From: Actinomyces marseillensis
GTDB taxonomy: Bacteria > Actinomycetota > Actinomycetes > Actinomycetales > Actinomycetaceae
Length of the DNA: 64,000 nucleotides
Direction of reading: 5' to 3'
Assembly (NCBI RefSeq): GCF_900155605.1
Contig: NZ_LT707420.1
Span: 1,505,539 to 1,569,538 of the forward strand
Shown here in pieces: positions 38,056 to 46,908 of this stretch. The position numbers and the translations under genes were made by a program. The stretch's first letter is position 1. Every line of letters starts with the position of its first letter. The notes beneath the pieces were generated by a model, which was not told the DNA's origin, did not search any database, and worked only from the letters and a program-made list of their open reading frames with translations.

Positions 38056-38571
38056 TTATTCGACGACGAGAGTCCTTCCATCCCAACCAGCAAGGCAGAC
38101 GCGAATCAGTTCGATGAGCTGGGTTGGATAGAATTCATAGTCATTTGATTGAGCCTCAAAATCATGGATATCCCACCAGCGGTATTCATCAATGACGCGT
38201 TGTTCCTCTTCGGTCCAGCGGGAATCACTCAGTTGCTGGCGGTGCGTACGCGCATAAAAGATCTCTTCGTCTTGACGCGCAAGGACTGTTTCAAAATCAA
38301 AAACTGCACGGCGACGAGCGATAGGTCCGATCAATAATTCCGGGGCTAAGCGGATTCCAGTTTCTTCAAAAAGCTCGCGCGACGCACATTGTCGAGCGTT
38401 TTCTCCATCTTCGATTCCCCCGCCAACGGTGAACCACCACGAGCGCTCGGGATTGTCCGCGTCGTGGCCTCGGACCAGAAGCACACGGTCTTCTTCATCA
38501 AAAAGAATGACTCGCGCCGCACGTCTATGCGGGATTCCTTCCGCGTCCCGAGGCCAATTGTGCGCGCTCAC
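38056..38571 (-). CDS. Nudix hydrolase
   Basis: A 171-residue Nudix hydrolase with a complete Nudix box beginning GGGIEDGEN and ending SRELFEETGI (about residues 50-73). Substrates may be nucleotide diphosphates linked to other groups. It is the last gene of the thrS-to-Nudix run, and its ATG overlaps the PrsW stop by four bases. In M. tuberculosis the gene next to pimA (Rv2609c) also carries a Nudix domain, so this gene may be the separated counterpart; that link is an inference from position. Confidence 0.9.
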   Translation of the reverse strand: MSAHNWPRDAEGIPHRRAARVILFDEEDRVLLVRGHDADNPERSWWFTVGGGIEDGENARQCASRELFEETGIRLAPELLIGPIARRRAVFDFETVLARQDEEIFYARTHRQQLSDSRWTEEEQRVIDEYRWWDIHDFEAQSNDYEFYPTQLIELIRVCLAGWDGRTLVVE

Positions 38572-39836
38572 GCCCCCACCTGGGCTGCCGTTTGGGACAG
38601 TTGCGTCAATGAGAGGAATCGACTCCGTTCCTGGATCGCTTTGTCGAGGAGGGCGCGGTCGTAAGCATCACGCCCGGGGTCCGGCCGGCGACGTTTTTCG
38701 CGATTCGCTTCATCGAGGCCAACGGCAGCAAGCGCGTTCAAGAACCGATCCATGGACTTGCGAGCTTCCGATCCGGATTTCGCGGCCCACTCAACCGCGT
38801 TCCGTCGTTGAGCGCGATCGCTCACCATACCCACTTCAACGGGCAGGACCCAGCCTCCGACGACATAGGGAATGAGGCCTCGCTGAATATTCGACAATTC
38901 TCGGGAGTATTGGATCAGAAGGAATACAAACCAGGCGACGAAAAGGGGCACTTCAAAGAACAGGTATGCAACATACCAGCTTCCTTGATCGTTCACGCTT
39001 GCAAGGAAATTCCAGAAGGCATGGAAGAAGACTGCGGTGAGGTATCCGAGAAATACGCGGATTGTGCTCCACAGCGGACCGTAGCAGCGAATAATCACCA
39101 AGGCGATAGCCATTCCCGTGAAAGAGGTTGCCATCGGGTGAACGAAAGGCGAAAGGATTCCACGGTTAAATACCGTCGAAGTCAACATCAAGCTGCCTGA
39201 TGAACTGGACTTCAGGAAATACTGAATATTTTCAATAAACGCAAATCCGGCACCGACGATACCACCGGTAATCAATCCGTCGAGCCGAGAATTAATTGAG
39301 TTTCTTCGGGCAACAATAAAGATGATGACGCCGAGGCCCTTGAAGAGTTCTTCAGCAAAAGGAGCGACGATCACAGCGACCAGTACCGTCGCTATATTCG
39401 CGTCTCCCAAAGTGCGTGCAAGATCAAGATTCAGAGTGCTATTGACGACAAGAGATGACGCCGTAGCAACGCCCGCCCCCCAGATGAAGCACAAGAATTT
39501 TGCCTTCCAGCCCTCTCGCTCCCAACGATCGAGGTAATTCAAAACGCCAAGCACAATTCCAAGCGGGATCAGGGCAAGAAGAGTCATCGTTGCAGCGGAT
39601 ACAACACCTCCGGTGCTGACATATGTCGCCATAAGAACAATGACACCGAGGGTTCCCAGCAGCGTAAAGATAATTTCCAGATAGGGCAGGGTCTTCACTC
39701 GCTGCGGGATATGCCAACTCGGGGCAAGTTCAGGAGCGGGGTCTTCAGGCCGAATGAGTTCCGATTCCGTGGTTCTAATCTTCTTCAGACGGTAGTCCTC
39801 CCCCGGACCACCCCAACGCGCAGTAGTGTCACTCAT
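38568..39836 (-). CDS. PrsW-family intramembrane metalloprotease
   Basis: A 422-residue multi-pass protein with about eight hydrophobic segments. The PrsW/CPBP-like motifs are present: APFAEELFKGLGV with the EExxK pair (near residue 163), GFAFIENIQYF (near 195), HPMATSFTGMA (near 230) and FFHAFWN (near 268), which supply catalytic Glu and His. PrsW proteases cut anti-sigma factors in Bacillus; the target here is unknown. The last 100 residues form a charged cytoplasmic tail. It begins one base before the LemA-like stop and may be co-translated with it. Confidence 0.9.
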   Translation of the reverse strand: MSDTTARWGGPGEDYRLKKIRTTESELIRPEDPAPELAPSWHIPQRVKTLPYLEIIFTLLGTLGVIVLMATYVSTGGVVSAATMTLLALIPLGIVLGVLNYLDRWEREGWKAKFLCFIWGAGVATASSLVVNSTLNLDLARTLGDANIATVLVAVIVAPFAEELFKGLGVIIFIVARRNSINSRLDGLITGGIVGAGFAFIENIQYFLKSSSSGSLMLTSTVFNRGILSPFVHPMATSFTGMAIALVIIRCYGPLWSTIRVFLGYLTAVFFHAFWNFLASVNDQGSWYVAYLFFEVPLFVAWFVFLLIQYSRELSNIQRGLIPYVVGGWVLPVEVGMVSDRAQRRNAVEWAAKSGSEARKSMDRFLNALAAVGLDEANREKRRRPDPGRDAYDRALLDKAIQERSRFLSLTQLSQTAAQVGA

Positions 39837-40463
39837 TTAATAGCCAAGTCCATCTTCAAGGGTGTCATCATCAAAGTCGACGCTCAGAGCATAGGGAGCA
39901 TGTCCAGCCAAATGCGCCAGCCTGACCCAGGTACGCTCTCGAATTTTACGTGTCTGACTGACGTAGAGGTTATGCATTGAACGCGCTAATTGCACTTTGT
40001 ACGATACCTGATCGAGCTGGTGAAGTTCGCGAGACCAGTAGGGATCATTCTCCATCGCCGCACGGACCTCGGTATTGATCGCACTACGGAGCACACGTGA
40101 AAGCGTTGATTGTGCCTCAAGGTAAGCCAATGACTGAGTTCGTGTTTCTTCGTCTGTTGCTGCTGCTTCAGTACTTCTTCTATCGAGGCCATCAGCGACT
40201 AGAGGAAGATCCTCACGTCGCACACATGCGCAAGCAGCCGAAGAGAGCTCGGCCGATACCACTGAAGGCAAGTCGGGATACTCGGCAATCCTTTGCCCGT
40301 ATCGAGCTCGTTCATCGAGAAGAAGAGCAAGTGAATCCCGCGTCGTCAAAATACGCCAATGTAGACGATCCAGACGAGTCGCAAGAATCGCAGACTGACG
40401 AATGACGAGAGCAACGCAGCCGACAGTAAGGATCGCAATAAGGAGCATGAGTGGGTTATTCAC
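39837..40463 (-). CDS. LemA-like membrane-anchored protein
   Basis: A 208-residue protein with one N-terminal hydrophobic helix (LMLLIAILTVGCVALVI) followed by long helices; RLDRLHWRILTTRDSLALLLDER and LARSMHNLYVSQTRKIRER match LemA-family wording, with a conserved-looking WVRLAHLAGHAPY near the C-terminus. No enzymatic residues are evident. I chose the GTG at 40463 because GGGGGAG lies six bases before it; the ATG at 40469 directly abuts that site. It overlaps the end of pimA by eight bases. Its partnership with PrsW is suggested only by adjacency. Confidence 0.7.
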   Translation of the reverse strand: MNNPLMLLIAILTVGCVALVIRQSAILATRLDRLHWRILTTRDSLALLLDERARYGQRIAEYPDLPSVVSAELSSAACACVRREDLPLVADGLDRRSTEAAATDEETRTQSLAYLEAQSTLSRVLRSAINTEVRAAMENDPYWSRELHQLDQVSYKVQLARSMHNLYVSQTRKIRERTWVRLAHLAGHAPYALSVDFDDDTLEDGLGY

Positions 40464-41634
40464 TGTCATCTCCCCCGTTTCGGCCCCGGAGCAAATCTAA
40501 AGCCGATGGATCAGCAGGTTGTCCCTGAGCTGAGACCAAAACGGTCTGATAGAGAGCAAGAACCTGATCTGTCACGGTATCCCATCCATAGCGACGGCTT
40601 GCATTCAGGCCGCGTTGCGCAAGTGCACTACAGCGCTCAGAGTCCTTGAGCAGTGCAACGAGCTGGCGAGCAAGATCAGCGCTATCACCCGTTGCAAATA
40701 GCGCTCCTGATTCGCCTTGGTCAAGCACAGCGCGGAATGCCTCGAGATCAGAGGCAAGAACGGTACAGCCCGCCGCCATCGCCTCGACCAAAACGATCCC
40801 GAAAGACTCACCACCAGTCTGCGGTGCGACATAAACAGTCGCGCCTTTGAGAAGTGAGGCTTTATCTTCATCGCTCACTCCCCCGAGGAATTCGACTGAA
40901 TCGCCAAAGCGCTCCAGTTGTTTTTGGAATTCGTGAGCACCGCCTCGCCCAGCGATCAAGAAACGAGCCCCGGGGACTTCCTGAAGGACCGCGTCGATTG
41001 CATCGGCGAAAACAGGAAGGCCCTTACGCGGTTCGTCTAGGCGTCCCAGGAAAACAACAACCGGGCGATCGACCGTTGCAGCCCACTCTTCCTTAGGCTC
41101 AGCCTCGGCAAAAAAGCAGGTGTCGACACCGTTGGGAATGATCACAGCGTCGCCACCGTGATGTTCTACAAGGGTGCGACGCGCCTCGGCAGAAACAGCA
41201 ATTCGCGCGGCAAGCTTCTCAAGAAGCGGATCAAGAGCAGGAGAAGAAACTGAGCGCGAGAAAGAATAGTCCAGCGCCGCGTGGAATGTCCCAATGACAG
41301 GAACGGTTGCGGCTCGAAGAGCGAGCATCGAAATCGATGGAACCTCGGGCTCGTGAACGTGAAGTACGTCGAAATCGCCTTCTTCAAGCCATTTCTTTGT
41401 TCGCGCATTCGCAATGGGGCTGAAAGAAAGACGCGCAACGGAACCATTGAAAGGAATAGCGACGGATGACCCAACCGCGGTGATCCACTCGGGTAAATCC
41501 GTTGTATTTTTCGCCGGGGTAAGAACCTTGACCTCGTGGCCGCGTTCAAGCAGTTCAAGGGCGAAATCGCGAATGTGGAATTGAACGCCGCCGGGAACGT
41601 CCCAGGAGTAGGGATTAACTATTCCGATCTTCAC
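40456..41634 (-). CDS. pimA: Phosphatidylinositol alpha-mannosyltransferase PimA
   Basis: GT4 enzyme that transfers mannose from GDP-mannose to phosphatidylinositol at the inner face of the membrane, the first step of PIM synthesis. The 392 residues begin MKIGIVNPYSWDVPGGVQFHI, the membrane and acceptor-binding loop of PimA, and include HVHEPEVPSISMLAL, FHAALDYSFSR, FLGRLDEPRKGLPV and the GESFGIVLVEAMAAGC signature. The pgsA-patA-pimA order is the same as in mycobacteria. The start abuts the patA stop exactly, without spacing. Confidence 0.93.
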   Translation of the reverse strand: MKIGIVNPYSWDVPGGVQFHIRDFALELLERGHEVKVLTPAKNTTDLPEWITAVGSSVAIPFNGSVARLSFSPIANARTKKWLEEGDFDVLHVHEPEVPSISMLALRAATVPVIGTFHAALDYSFSRSVSSPALDPLLEKLAARIAVSAEARRTLVEHHGGDAVIIPNGVDTCFFAEAEPKEEWAATVDRPVVVFLGRLDEPRKGLPVFADAIDAVLQEVPGARFLIAGRGGAHEFQKQLERFGDSVEFLGGVSDEDKASLLKGATVYVAPQTGGESFGIVLVEAMAAGCTVLASDLEAFRAVLDQGESGALFATGDSADLARQLVALLKDSERCSALAQRGLNASRRYGWDTVTDQVLALYQTVLVSAQGQPADPSALDLLRGRNGGDDSE

Positions 41635-42558
41635 CTAGTGCCCCTTCTGCGCTGCGCGCTGACGCGCTCTCTCCAACCGCTCCGGATCTAAATCCTCAAC
41701 AAAGACTGCTTGCATCATATGCCACTCGCGAATCCTACGTTGAAGAATCGGTGTTAACGCATTCACCCATCGCTGGGTCAGTTCGGGAACGTCGGGATCT
41801 TCGGTATCTGGATCGTAGAGGTTTTCGGTAATTTCCAAACGAACGAATTCTGGGCGGCCCGAATTATCGACATCGGAGACAACCCCGGCAACCAAGGGTG
41901 CTCGTAGCGCGCGAGCAAGCGCCGCAGGACCGGCTGCGACAAGCGCTTTGCGGGAACCGAAGTCCACCTCGATCCCTGATCCGGAAATATCGCGATCCGC
42001 AAGAAGCGGGACAACGAGGCCTGCGCGTCCTTCAGCCCGATCACGAAGGGTGTGGAAGACGCTATCCCCCGGCGACACACCGATAATTTCCATGCCAACA
42101 TTGCTCCGCAGGTTGACGAAGGCATCGAAGAGTTCTGGTGGATTCAGTTTTTCTGCAACGGTAAGAATCCCCAGTCCCTGAGCACAAACCGCTGCACCTA
42201 CACGATCGAATGTCCCCGAATGCGCAAGAGCAAGCACGACCGGACCGGAGGAACTCAGTTCGATCAGCCCTTGGGCTTGACTTAAATCAACGCGGCTGCG
42301 CAGCGCTTCGCCGATGCGTCCGCCAAAACTAAGTTGTTCGACGTAGGCGTTGACGTGTGAACGCACAGCTTCGCGCAACTGGACGCGCGAAATTGGGTGT
42401 CCTAATAAACGCTCATGGTTTGCGCGCATTCTTCGCACGCTCGAACCGTTGAGAAGACACATCAGATCCGCCGCGCGACGGCCAAGCCATCGGACGCATC
42501 CAAAAGGAAGATGTGGAACGACTTTAAACGCCCACACAAGGCCGCGACCCGACATCAT
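41635..42558 (-). CDS. Phosphatidylinositol mannoside acyltransferase (PatA-like)
   Basis: A 307-residue member of the LpxL/HtrB-like acyltransferase family. The HxxxxD-type motif reads ALAHSGTFDRVGA (about residues 111-123), and a second conserved stretch is GLVVPLLADRDISGSGIEVDFG. In mycobacteria the gene at this place adds an acyl chain to the mannose of PIM. The N-terminus is amphipathic and basic, fitting membrane association. Its ATG overlaps the pgsA stop (ATGA). Confidence 0.88.
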   Translation of the reverse strand: MMSGRGLVWAFKVVPHLPFGCVRWLGRRAADLMCLLNGSSVRRMRANHERLLGHPISRVQLREAVRSHVNAYVEQLSFGGRIGEALRSRVDLSQAQGLIELSSSGPVVLALAHSGTFDRVGAAVCAQGLGILTVAEKLNPPELFDAFVNLRSNVGMEIIGVSPGDSVFHTLRDRAEGRAGLVVPLLADRDISGSGIEVDFGSRKALVAAGPAALARALRAPLVAGVVSDVDNSGRPEFVRLEITENLYDPDTEDPDVPELTQRWVNALTPILQRRIREWHMMQAVFVEDLDPERLERARQRAAQKGH

Positions 42559-43184
42559 GACTCCGTGGGTTGTTCAATGTGGCGAGCGGTGAAGTGCACG
42601 CGTTGAATAACGGTCACCAGAGAAGCGAAAGCAACCCAGCATAGACCTGCGGCAAAGAAGAAGGCTGGAGCACCCCAACCGTAAAGAGCGGCTCCCAATA
42701 AAGCAATAATCAATCGATCAGTACGCTCGGCAATCCCAACCTTGGCAATAACACCGACAGACTCTGCGCGCGCACGAGCATAGGGAACGGTCGCCGCGCC
42801 AACAATCGCAATCAGGCCCGCGATAATCGCCACTGTTCGAGTTGTCGAAGGCTCCATGGTGAAGACGGCAAAAGCAACAAGAGAAGCAAAAACAGCGCCA
42901 TCGCCCAGGCGATCCATCGTCGAGTCAAGGAAAGCACCAAAAGGCGAAGAGGTCCCACTCATTCGTGCAAGGACTCCGTCAATAGAATCGCAAAATAGAA
43001 CGACTCCCAACGCGAGCGCCCCCTGCCAGAGATAGCCCCTTGGCAAAGTAGAAACTGCAACCGCGATCGTGACGAGAGTCCCCGTAACGGTCACCATATT
43101 TGGTGTCACGTGTGCTGCCAGCAGAAGCCTGGCAAGCGGAGTGAAGATCGTTTTGGTAATTGAACGTCCGTGGTTTCCGAGCAC
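42555..43184 (-). CDS. pgsA: Phosphatidylinositol phosphate synthase (CDP-alcohol phosphatidyltransferase)
   Basis: Membrane enzyme that joins CDP-diacylglycerol to inositol phosphate. Of 209 residues, the CDP-alcohol motif is intact: it starts DSIDGVLARMSG and ends GAFLDSTMD (about residues 59-84), followed by several membrane helices. I chose the GTG at 43184 because AGGAG lies five bases upstream and the start overlaps the HIT stop as TAGTG; a longer reading to 43208 has no such site. The neighbouring patA and pimA use its product. Confidence 0.92.
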   Translation of the reverse strand: MLGNHGRSITKTIFTPLARLLLAAHVTPNMVTVTGTLVTIAVAVSTLPRGYLWQGALALGVVLFCDSIDGVLARMSGTSSPFGAFLDSTMDRLGDGAVFASLVAFAVFTMEPSTTRTVAIIAGLIAIVGAATVPYARARAESVGVIAKVGIAERTDRLIIALLGAALYGWGAPAFFFAAGLCWVAFASLVTVIQRVHFTARHIEQPTES

Positions 43185-43747
43185 TAGTTCTCCTGTGACG
43201 TTGGCCAAGCCGCCGCTAGACGCGCACGCGCGTCTTCAAGTAGTTCAGGCACAGCTTTCGTGCGCGCAATGATGGGGAAGAAATTCGCGTCTCCTGCCCA
43301 CCTGGGAACGATGTGTTGGTGGAGATGAGCAGCAATCCCCGCTCCCGCTACCTCGCCTTGGTTCATCCCCAAATTAAATCCAGCGGGGTTGGCGGTTTCG
43401 CGTTCCACTCGCATTGCCGTTGCGGTCAGGCGCCCCAATTCAATGCGTTCTTCGTCGCTCAGCTGCGTGTAGTCAGAGACATGGCGATAGGGACAGACCA
43501 AGAGGTGCCCAGAGTTGTAAGGGAAGAGATTCATCAAAACGAAGCACGTGTCCCCGCGGTGAACGATGAGCCCTTCTTGGTCAGTGCGCGATGGCGCAGC
43601 ACAAAAAGGACACTCTTCCGACGAGGAATCGGCGGGTTTGTGATCGCCATGTATGTAGGCCATCCGATACGGCGTCCACAAACGATCAAAACCGTCGGGA
43701 ACACCAGCAAGTGCCCGTGAATCCTCGGTCGGAAGAGTGTCACTCAT
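43184..43747 (-). CDS. HIT-family nucleotide hydrolase or phosphorylase
   Basis: A 187-residue histidine triad protein. The signature AAHLHQHIVPRW carries the His-x-His-x-His catalytic set (near residues 136-140), and PYNSGHLLVCPYRH is the second conserved part. Cysteines in EECPFCAAPS could bind zinc with other residues. The M. tuberculosis counterpart beside pgsA (Rv2613c) is an Ap4A phosphorylase, so an Ap4A-splitting role is plausible. It starts two bases after thrS and ends within the pgsA start. Confidence 0.9.
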   Translation of the reverse strand: MSDTLPTEDSRALAGVPDGFDRLWTPYRMAYIHGDHKPADSSSEECPFCAAPSRTDQEGLIVHRGDTCFVLMNLFPYNSGHLLVCPYRHVSDYTQLSDEERIELGRLTATAMRVERETANPAGFNLGMNQGEVAGAGIAAHLHQHIVPRWAGDANFFPIIARTKAVPELLEDARARLAAAWPTSQEN

Positions 43748-43749
43748 TG

Positions 43750-45738
43750 TCAGTCCTCAGCGCTAGGATCAGCGTTATTGCGGGTCGCGATGTGGTGCGC
43801 GATACGCTCAACCGCCTCGTCGACGGGAACACCGTTGAGCTGGGAGCCATCGCGGAAACGGAAGGACACTGCCTGCGCTTCTTGGTCTTCCCCGCCCGCA
43901 ATCAAAGTGAAGGGAACCTTCTGCTTTGCGGCGTTACGGATCTTCTTGCCAAAGCGATCATCGGAATGATCAACTTCGACGCGAATACCACGCTCTCGCA
44001 AACGCTGAGCAACCGTATCCACGTACTCATCAAAGGCCTCGGCAACGGGAACAAGTCGTACCTGCACGGGCGAAAGCCACGCGGGGAATGCTCCTGCATA
44101 GTGCTCGGTCAGCACGCCGATGAAGCGCTCGATCGAGCCGAACTTCGCCGAGTGGATCATGACCGGTTCACGGTGGCTTCCATCAGGAGCGGTGTATTCC
44201 AGTCCAAAACGGTGCGGTTGGTTGAAGTCGTACTGAATAGTCGACATCTGCCAGGTACGTCCGATTGCGTCCTTCGCCTGAATGGAAATCTTCGGGCCGT
44301 AGAATGCAGCACCGCCCGGATCGGGAACGGTATCCAAACCGGTTTCTTCTGCGCAGCGACGCAAGATCTCGGTGGCTTCCTCCCACTGTTCATCGGTTCC
44401 GATGAACTTGTCCTTCTTCTTTCCATCGGTGTCGCGGGTAGACAGCTCGAGGTAGAAGTCGTTCAAACCGAAATCGCGAAGAAGCGTCAAGATGAAGTTC
44501 AACAGGTGCTTAATTTCATCACCGGCCTGCTCGGGCATCACATAGGAGTGCGAATCATCCTGAGTGATAGAGCGAACGCGAGTGAGTCCTTGAAGAACAC
44601 CGGACTTCTCATTGCGGTAGACGGTACCGAACTCGAAGAGGCGCAGCGGAAGTTCACGGTAAGAACGGCCTCGGCTCCTGAAGATCAGGTTATGCATCGG
44701 GCAGTTCATGGCCTTGAGGTAGTAGAGCTGACCGTCATCATCCATGGGCGGGAACATCCCGTCCGCATAGTAGGGAAGGTGACCCGAGGTATGGAAGAGA
44801 TCTTCCTTTGAGATGTGGGGAGTACCCACGTAGAGGAATCCGTTCTCAATGTGGGCTTCGCGCACGTAATCTTCCATGACACGCTTGAGGACGCCGCCCT
44901 TGGGGTGGAAAACAGGCAGACCAGCGCCGAGTTCCTCTGGGAAGGAGAAAAGATCAAGCTCAGCACCGAGGCGACGGTGATCACGTCGCTCAGCTTCCTT
45001 GAGTCGTTCTTGATAGGCGACAAGATCTTCCTTCGAGGCCCACGCAGTTCCGTAAATTCGCTGCAGTTGGTCGTTGGCTTGGTCGCCGCGCCAGTATGCG
45101 GAAGACGACTTGGTGAGCGCGAAACCGTTGCCGATCGGCCTGGTTGAAGGCAGGTGGGGGCCGCGGCACAGGTCCTTCCAAGCGGTTGTGCCGTCACGGC
45201 GCACATTGTCGTAGATTGTCAGTTCAGAGCCGCCAACCTCGACAGAAGCATCCTCTGCTCCCCCACCCTTAGTGGTGATGAGCTCAAGCTTGTAGGGCTG
45301 ATCGGCAAGTTCTTCGCGGGCTTCGTCTTCACTGACCACGCGGCGACGGAAGGTCTGGCCTTCTTTGACAATGCGCTTCATGCGCTTTTCCAGGTCGCGC
45401 ATGAGTTCAGGAGTGACCGAATCGATATTCCCGAAGTCATAGTAGAAACCATCGGTGATGAAGGGGCCGATTCCAAGATTCACGTCCGGGAACACTTCCT
45501 GAACCGCCTGAGCCATGACGTGTGTGCAGGAGTGACGCAGGATTTCCAGACCGGCTGGAGAGTTCAGGGTAATTGCTTCCACCGTTGCGCCGGATGGGAT
45601 TTCACGGGAGAGATCCCATGCTTTTCCATCGACTGTCATAGCGACGACGTCGCTACGCGAGGCATAATGCTGCAAACCGGTGCAGCCTTCTTCAATTTCT
45701 ACAGCAACGCCATCAATAGTTACGTTGATAACAGGCAC
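43750..45738 (-). CDS. thrS: Threonyl-tRNA synthetase
   Basis: Class II zinc-dependent synthetase. With the chosen start it has 662 residues: a TGS domain at the start ([19 protein letters not shown]), editing domain with [11 protein letters not shown], catalytic core with zinc Cys in KAMNCPMHN, motif 2 [20 protein letters not shown] and motif 3 near [15 protein letters not shown], and a C-terminal anticodon-binding domain. The GTG at 45738 has AAGGAG eight bases upstream; the frame is open 19 codons further. A 137-base leader lies upstream; I see no T-box features in it. Confidence 0.95.
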   Translation of the reverse strand: MPVINVTIDGVAVEIEEGCTGLQHYASRSDVVAMTVDGKAWDLSREIPSGATVEAITLNSPAGLEILRHSCTHVMAQAVQEVFPDVNLGIGPFITDGFYYDFGNIDSVTPELMRDLEKRMKRIVKEGQTFRRRVVSEDEAREELADQPYKLELITTKGGGAEDASVEVGGSELTIYDNVRRDGTTAWKDLCRGPHLPSTRPIGNGFALTKSSSAYWRGDQANDQLQRIYGTAWASKEDLVAYQERLKEAERRDHRRLGAELDLFSFPEELGAGLPVFHPKGGVLKRVMEDYVREAHIENGFLYVGTPHISKEDLFHTSGHLPYYADGMFPPMDDDGQLYYLKAMNCPMHNLIFRSRGRSYRELPLRLFEFGTVYRNEKSGVLQGLTRVRSITQDDSHSYVMPEQAGDEIKHLLNFILTLLRDFGLNDFYLELSTRDTDGKKKDKFIGTDEQWEEATEILRRCAEETGLDTVPDPGGAAFYGPKISIQAKDAIGRTWQMSTIQYDFNQPHRFGLEYTAPDGSHREPVMIHSAKFGSIERFIGVLTEHYAGAFPAWLSPVQVRLVPVAEAFDEYVDTVAQRLRERGIRVEVDHSDDRFGKKIRNAAKQKVPFTLIAGGEDQEAQAVSFRFRDGSQLNGVPVDEAVERIAHHIATRNNADPSAED

Positions 45739-45875
45739 GAGCTGTGCTCCTTCGGGTTTCTGGCGACAAGCGCCATCTCTACCTGTCAACTGCACGCATA
45801 CGAAGGCGCGTCAAACGCTCTTATCGAGAATCGACAGGCTTGGACCCTTCTATCGTAGCCGCCGAGGCGGCAATG

Positions 45876-46895
45876 TCACGAACGCAGTGCGCGCTTGAGT
45901 GAAAGCAAGTTACGCAGCCCCGCGTAGAGTCGCGGGCGCAAAGGAAGATCCCACGCTCCGGGGACATCCGTGTAGCCCTTGGCAAAGTTCAGCTTGTACT
46001 TGCCAACGGTAAAAAGCTCCGGCACGCGAGGCGAGTGCATGCCCATAAGATCGATACCACCCTGCGGATCAAGATCGGGGCCAAGAGTGAGTGCGCATTG
46101 AACATCCAGCTCTGGCATCGCGCCAAGTTTGCGCGCCAGCGCTGTCGTTGCACCGTAATAGCATTCGGCCTGACGATCGTTCACCAAAATGAGGTTCCAC
46201 GCGGCAACCTTGCCATCGACGCGAAGGACATATAGGTGCGAATGTTGTTCGCCCAAAACCTTGAGCATCGTTGCATAGACCTCGGGAGGATGCGGGTGGA
46301 AACCGTCGCGCTGCGCGGTTTCCTTCAAAACTTCGTAGTATTCACTGAAGTCCTGTGCGGCGGCTTCGCGTTCGTCAGCAATGCTGGTTTCGACCTGCGC
46401 AAGGGCCTTTCGGGAACGTCGAAGCTGGCGACGGCCTTCCTTCGTCATATCAGCAAGAATCTTCTCCTCATCACCACCGTGGGACCGAATGATGACCGTC
46501 CGATCGTAGGTGATGATCTGCATGACATCTCGAAGATCGTCTGCGGAGAAAGTCGCATGCAAACGAATAAAGACAACCGAAGAGTCTTTTTCGCGAACAT
46601 AGCGGGCCAAAGCATCGCGGAATGCGCGCTCACGTGCAGGGGTTGCTTCCTTCAGCCACACAGGGCCGTGTTTCGCCCACAGATAGCGCGCTCCTCGCAT
46701 TGAGTACTCGTAGAGCGCAACCAGGGCGATTCGCTTTCCTTCCTCGCAATACTCGAGGCGACCCCAAAGTTTACGTCCTTCAACAGCTTCGTATTGCTCC
46801 CAAATTGCAGATTGTTCAACCGGAAGCGGGGTTACGCCGGCAGCGCCGATACGCATTTCTTCGGCTGTAATCGAGCGGAGCTGTACCTGTGACAT
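45876..46895 (-). CDS. FemAB/FemX-family peptidyl transferase (peptidoglycan bridge)
   Basis: A 339-residue member of the Fem family, built from two GNAT-like folds. RYLWAKHGPVWLKE, VVFIRLHATFSADDLR and the central basic helix MTKEGRRQLRRSRKALAQV lead into a second lobe with YYEVLKETAQRDGFHPHPPEVYATML, AAWNLILVNDRQAECYYGAT and YKLNFAKGYTDVPGAWDLPL. Fem enzymes use aminoacyl-tRNA to add amino acids to the stem peptide of lipid II. I chose the ATG at 46895 (AAGGGG about 9 nt upstream); the frame is open 50 codons further without conserved residues. The ATP-grasp gene lies 13 nt upstream. Confidence 0.88.
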   Translation of the reverse strand: MSQVQLRSITAEEMRIGAAGVTPLPVEQSAIWEQYEAVEGRKLWGRLEYCEEGKRIALVALYEYSMRGARYLWAKHGPVWLKEATPARERAFRDALARYVREKDSSVVFIRLHATFSADDLRDVMQIITYDRTVIIRSHGGDEEKILADMTKEGRRQLRRSRKALAQVETSIADEREAAAQDFSEYYEVLKETAQRDGFHPHPPEVYATMLKVLGEQHSHLYVLRVDGKVAAWNLILVNDRQAECYYGATTALARKLGAMPELDVQCALTLGPDLDPQGGIDLMGMHSPRVPELFTVGKYKLNFAKGYTDVPGAWDLPLRPRLYAGLRNLLSLKRALRS

Positions 46896-46908
46896 GACAA
46901 AAATCCCC

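Noticed and set aside
43591..44811. Plus-strand open frame of 406 codons opposite thrS
   Set aside because: Threonyl-tRNA synthetase motifs occupy the other strand; the antisense translation has no domain or ribosome site.
45739..45875. thrS leader examined for a T-box or other riboswitch
   Set aside because: No T-box sequence or anti-terminator was seen; only a short GCCGCC-GGCGGC hairpin at 45858-45871 next to the FemAB stop.
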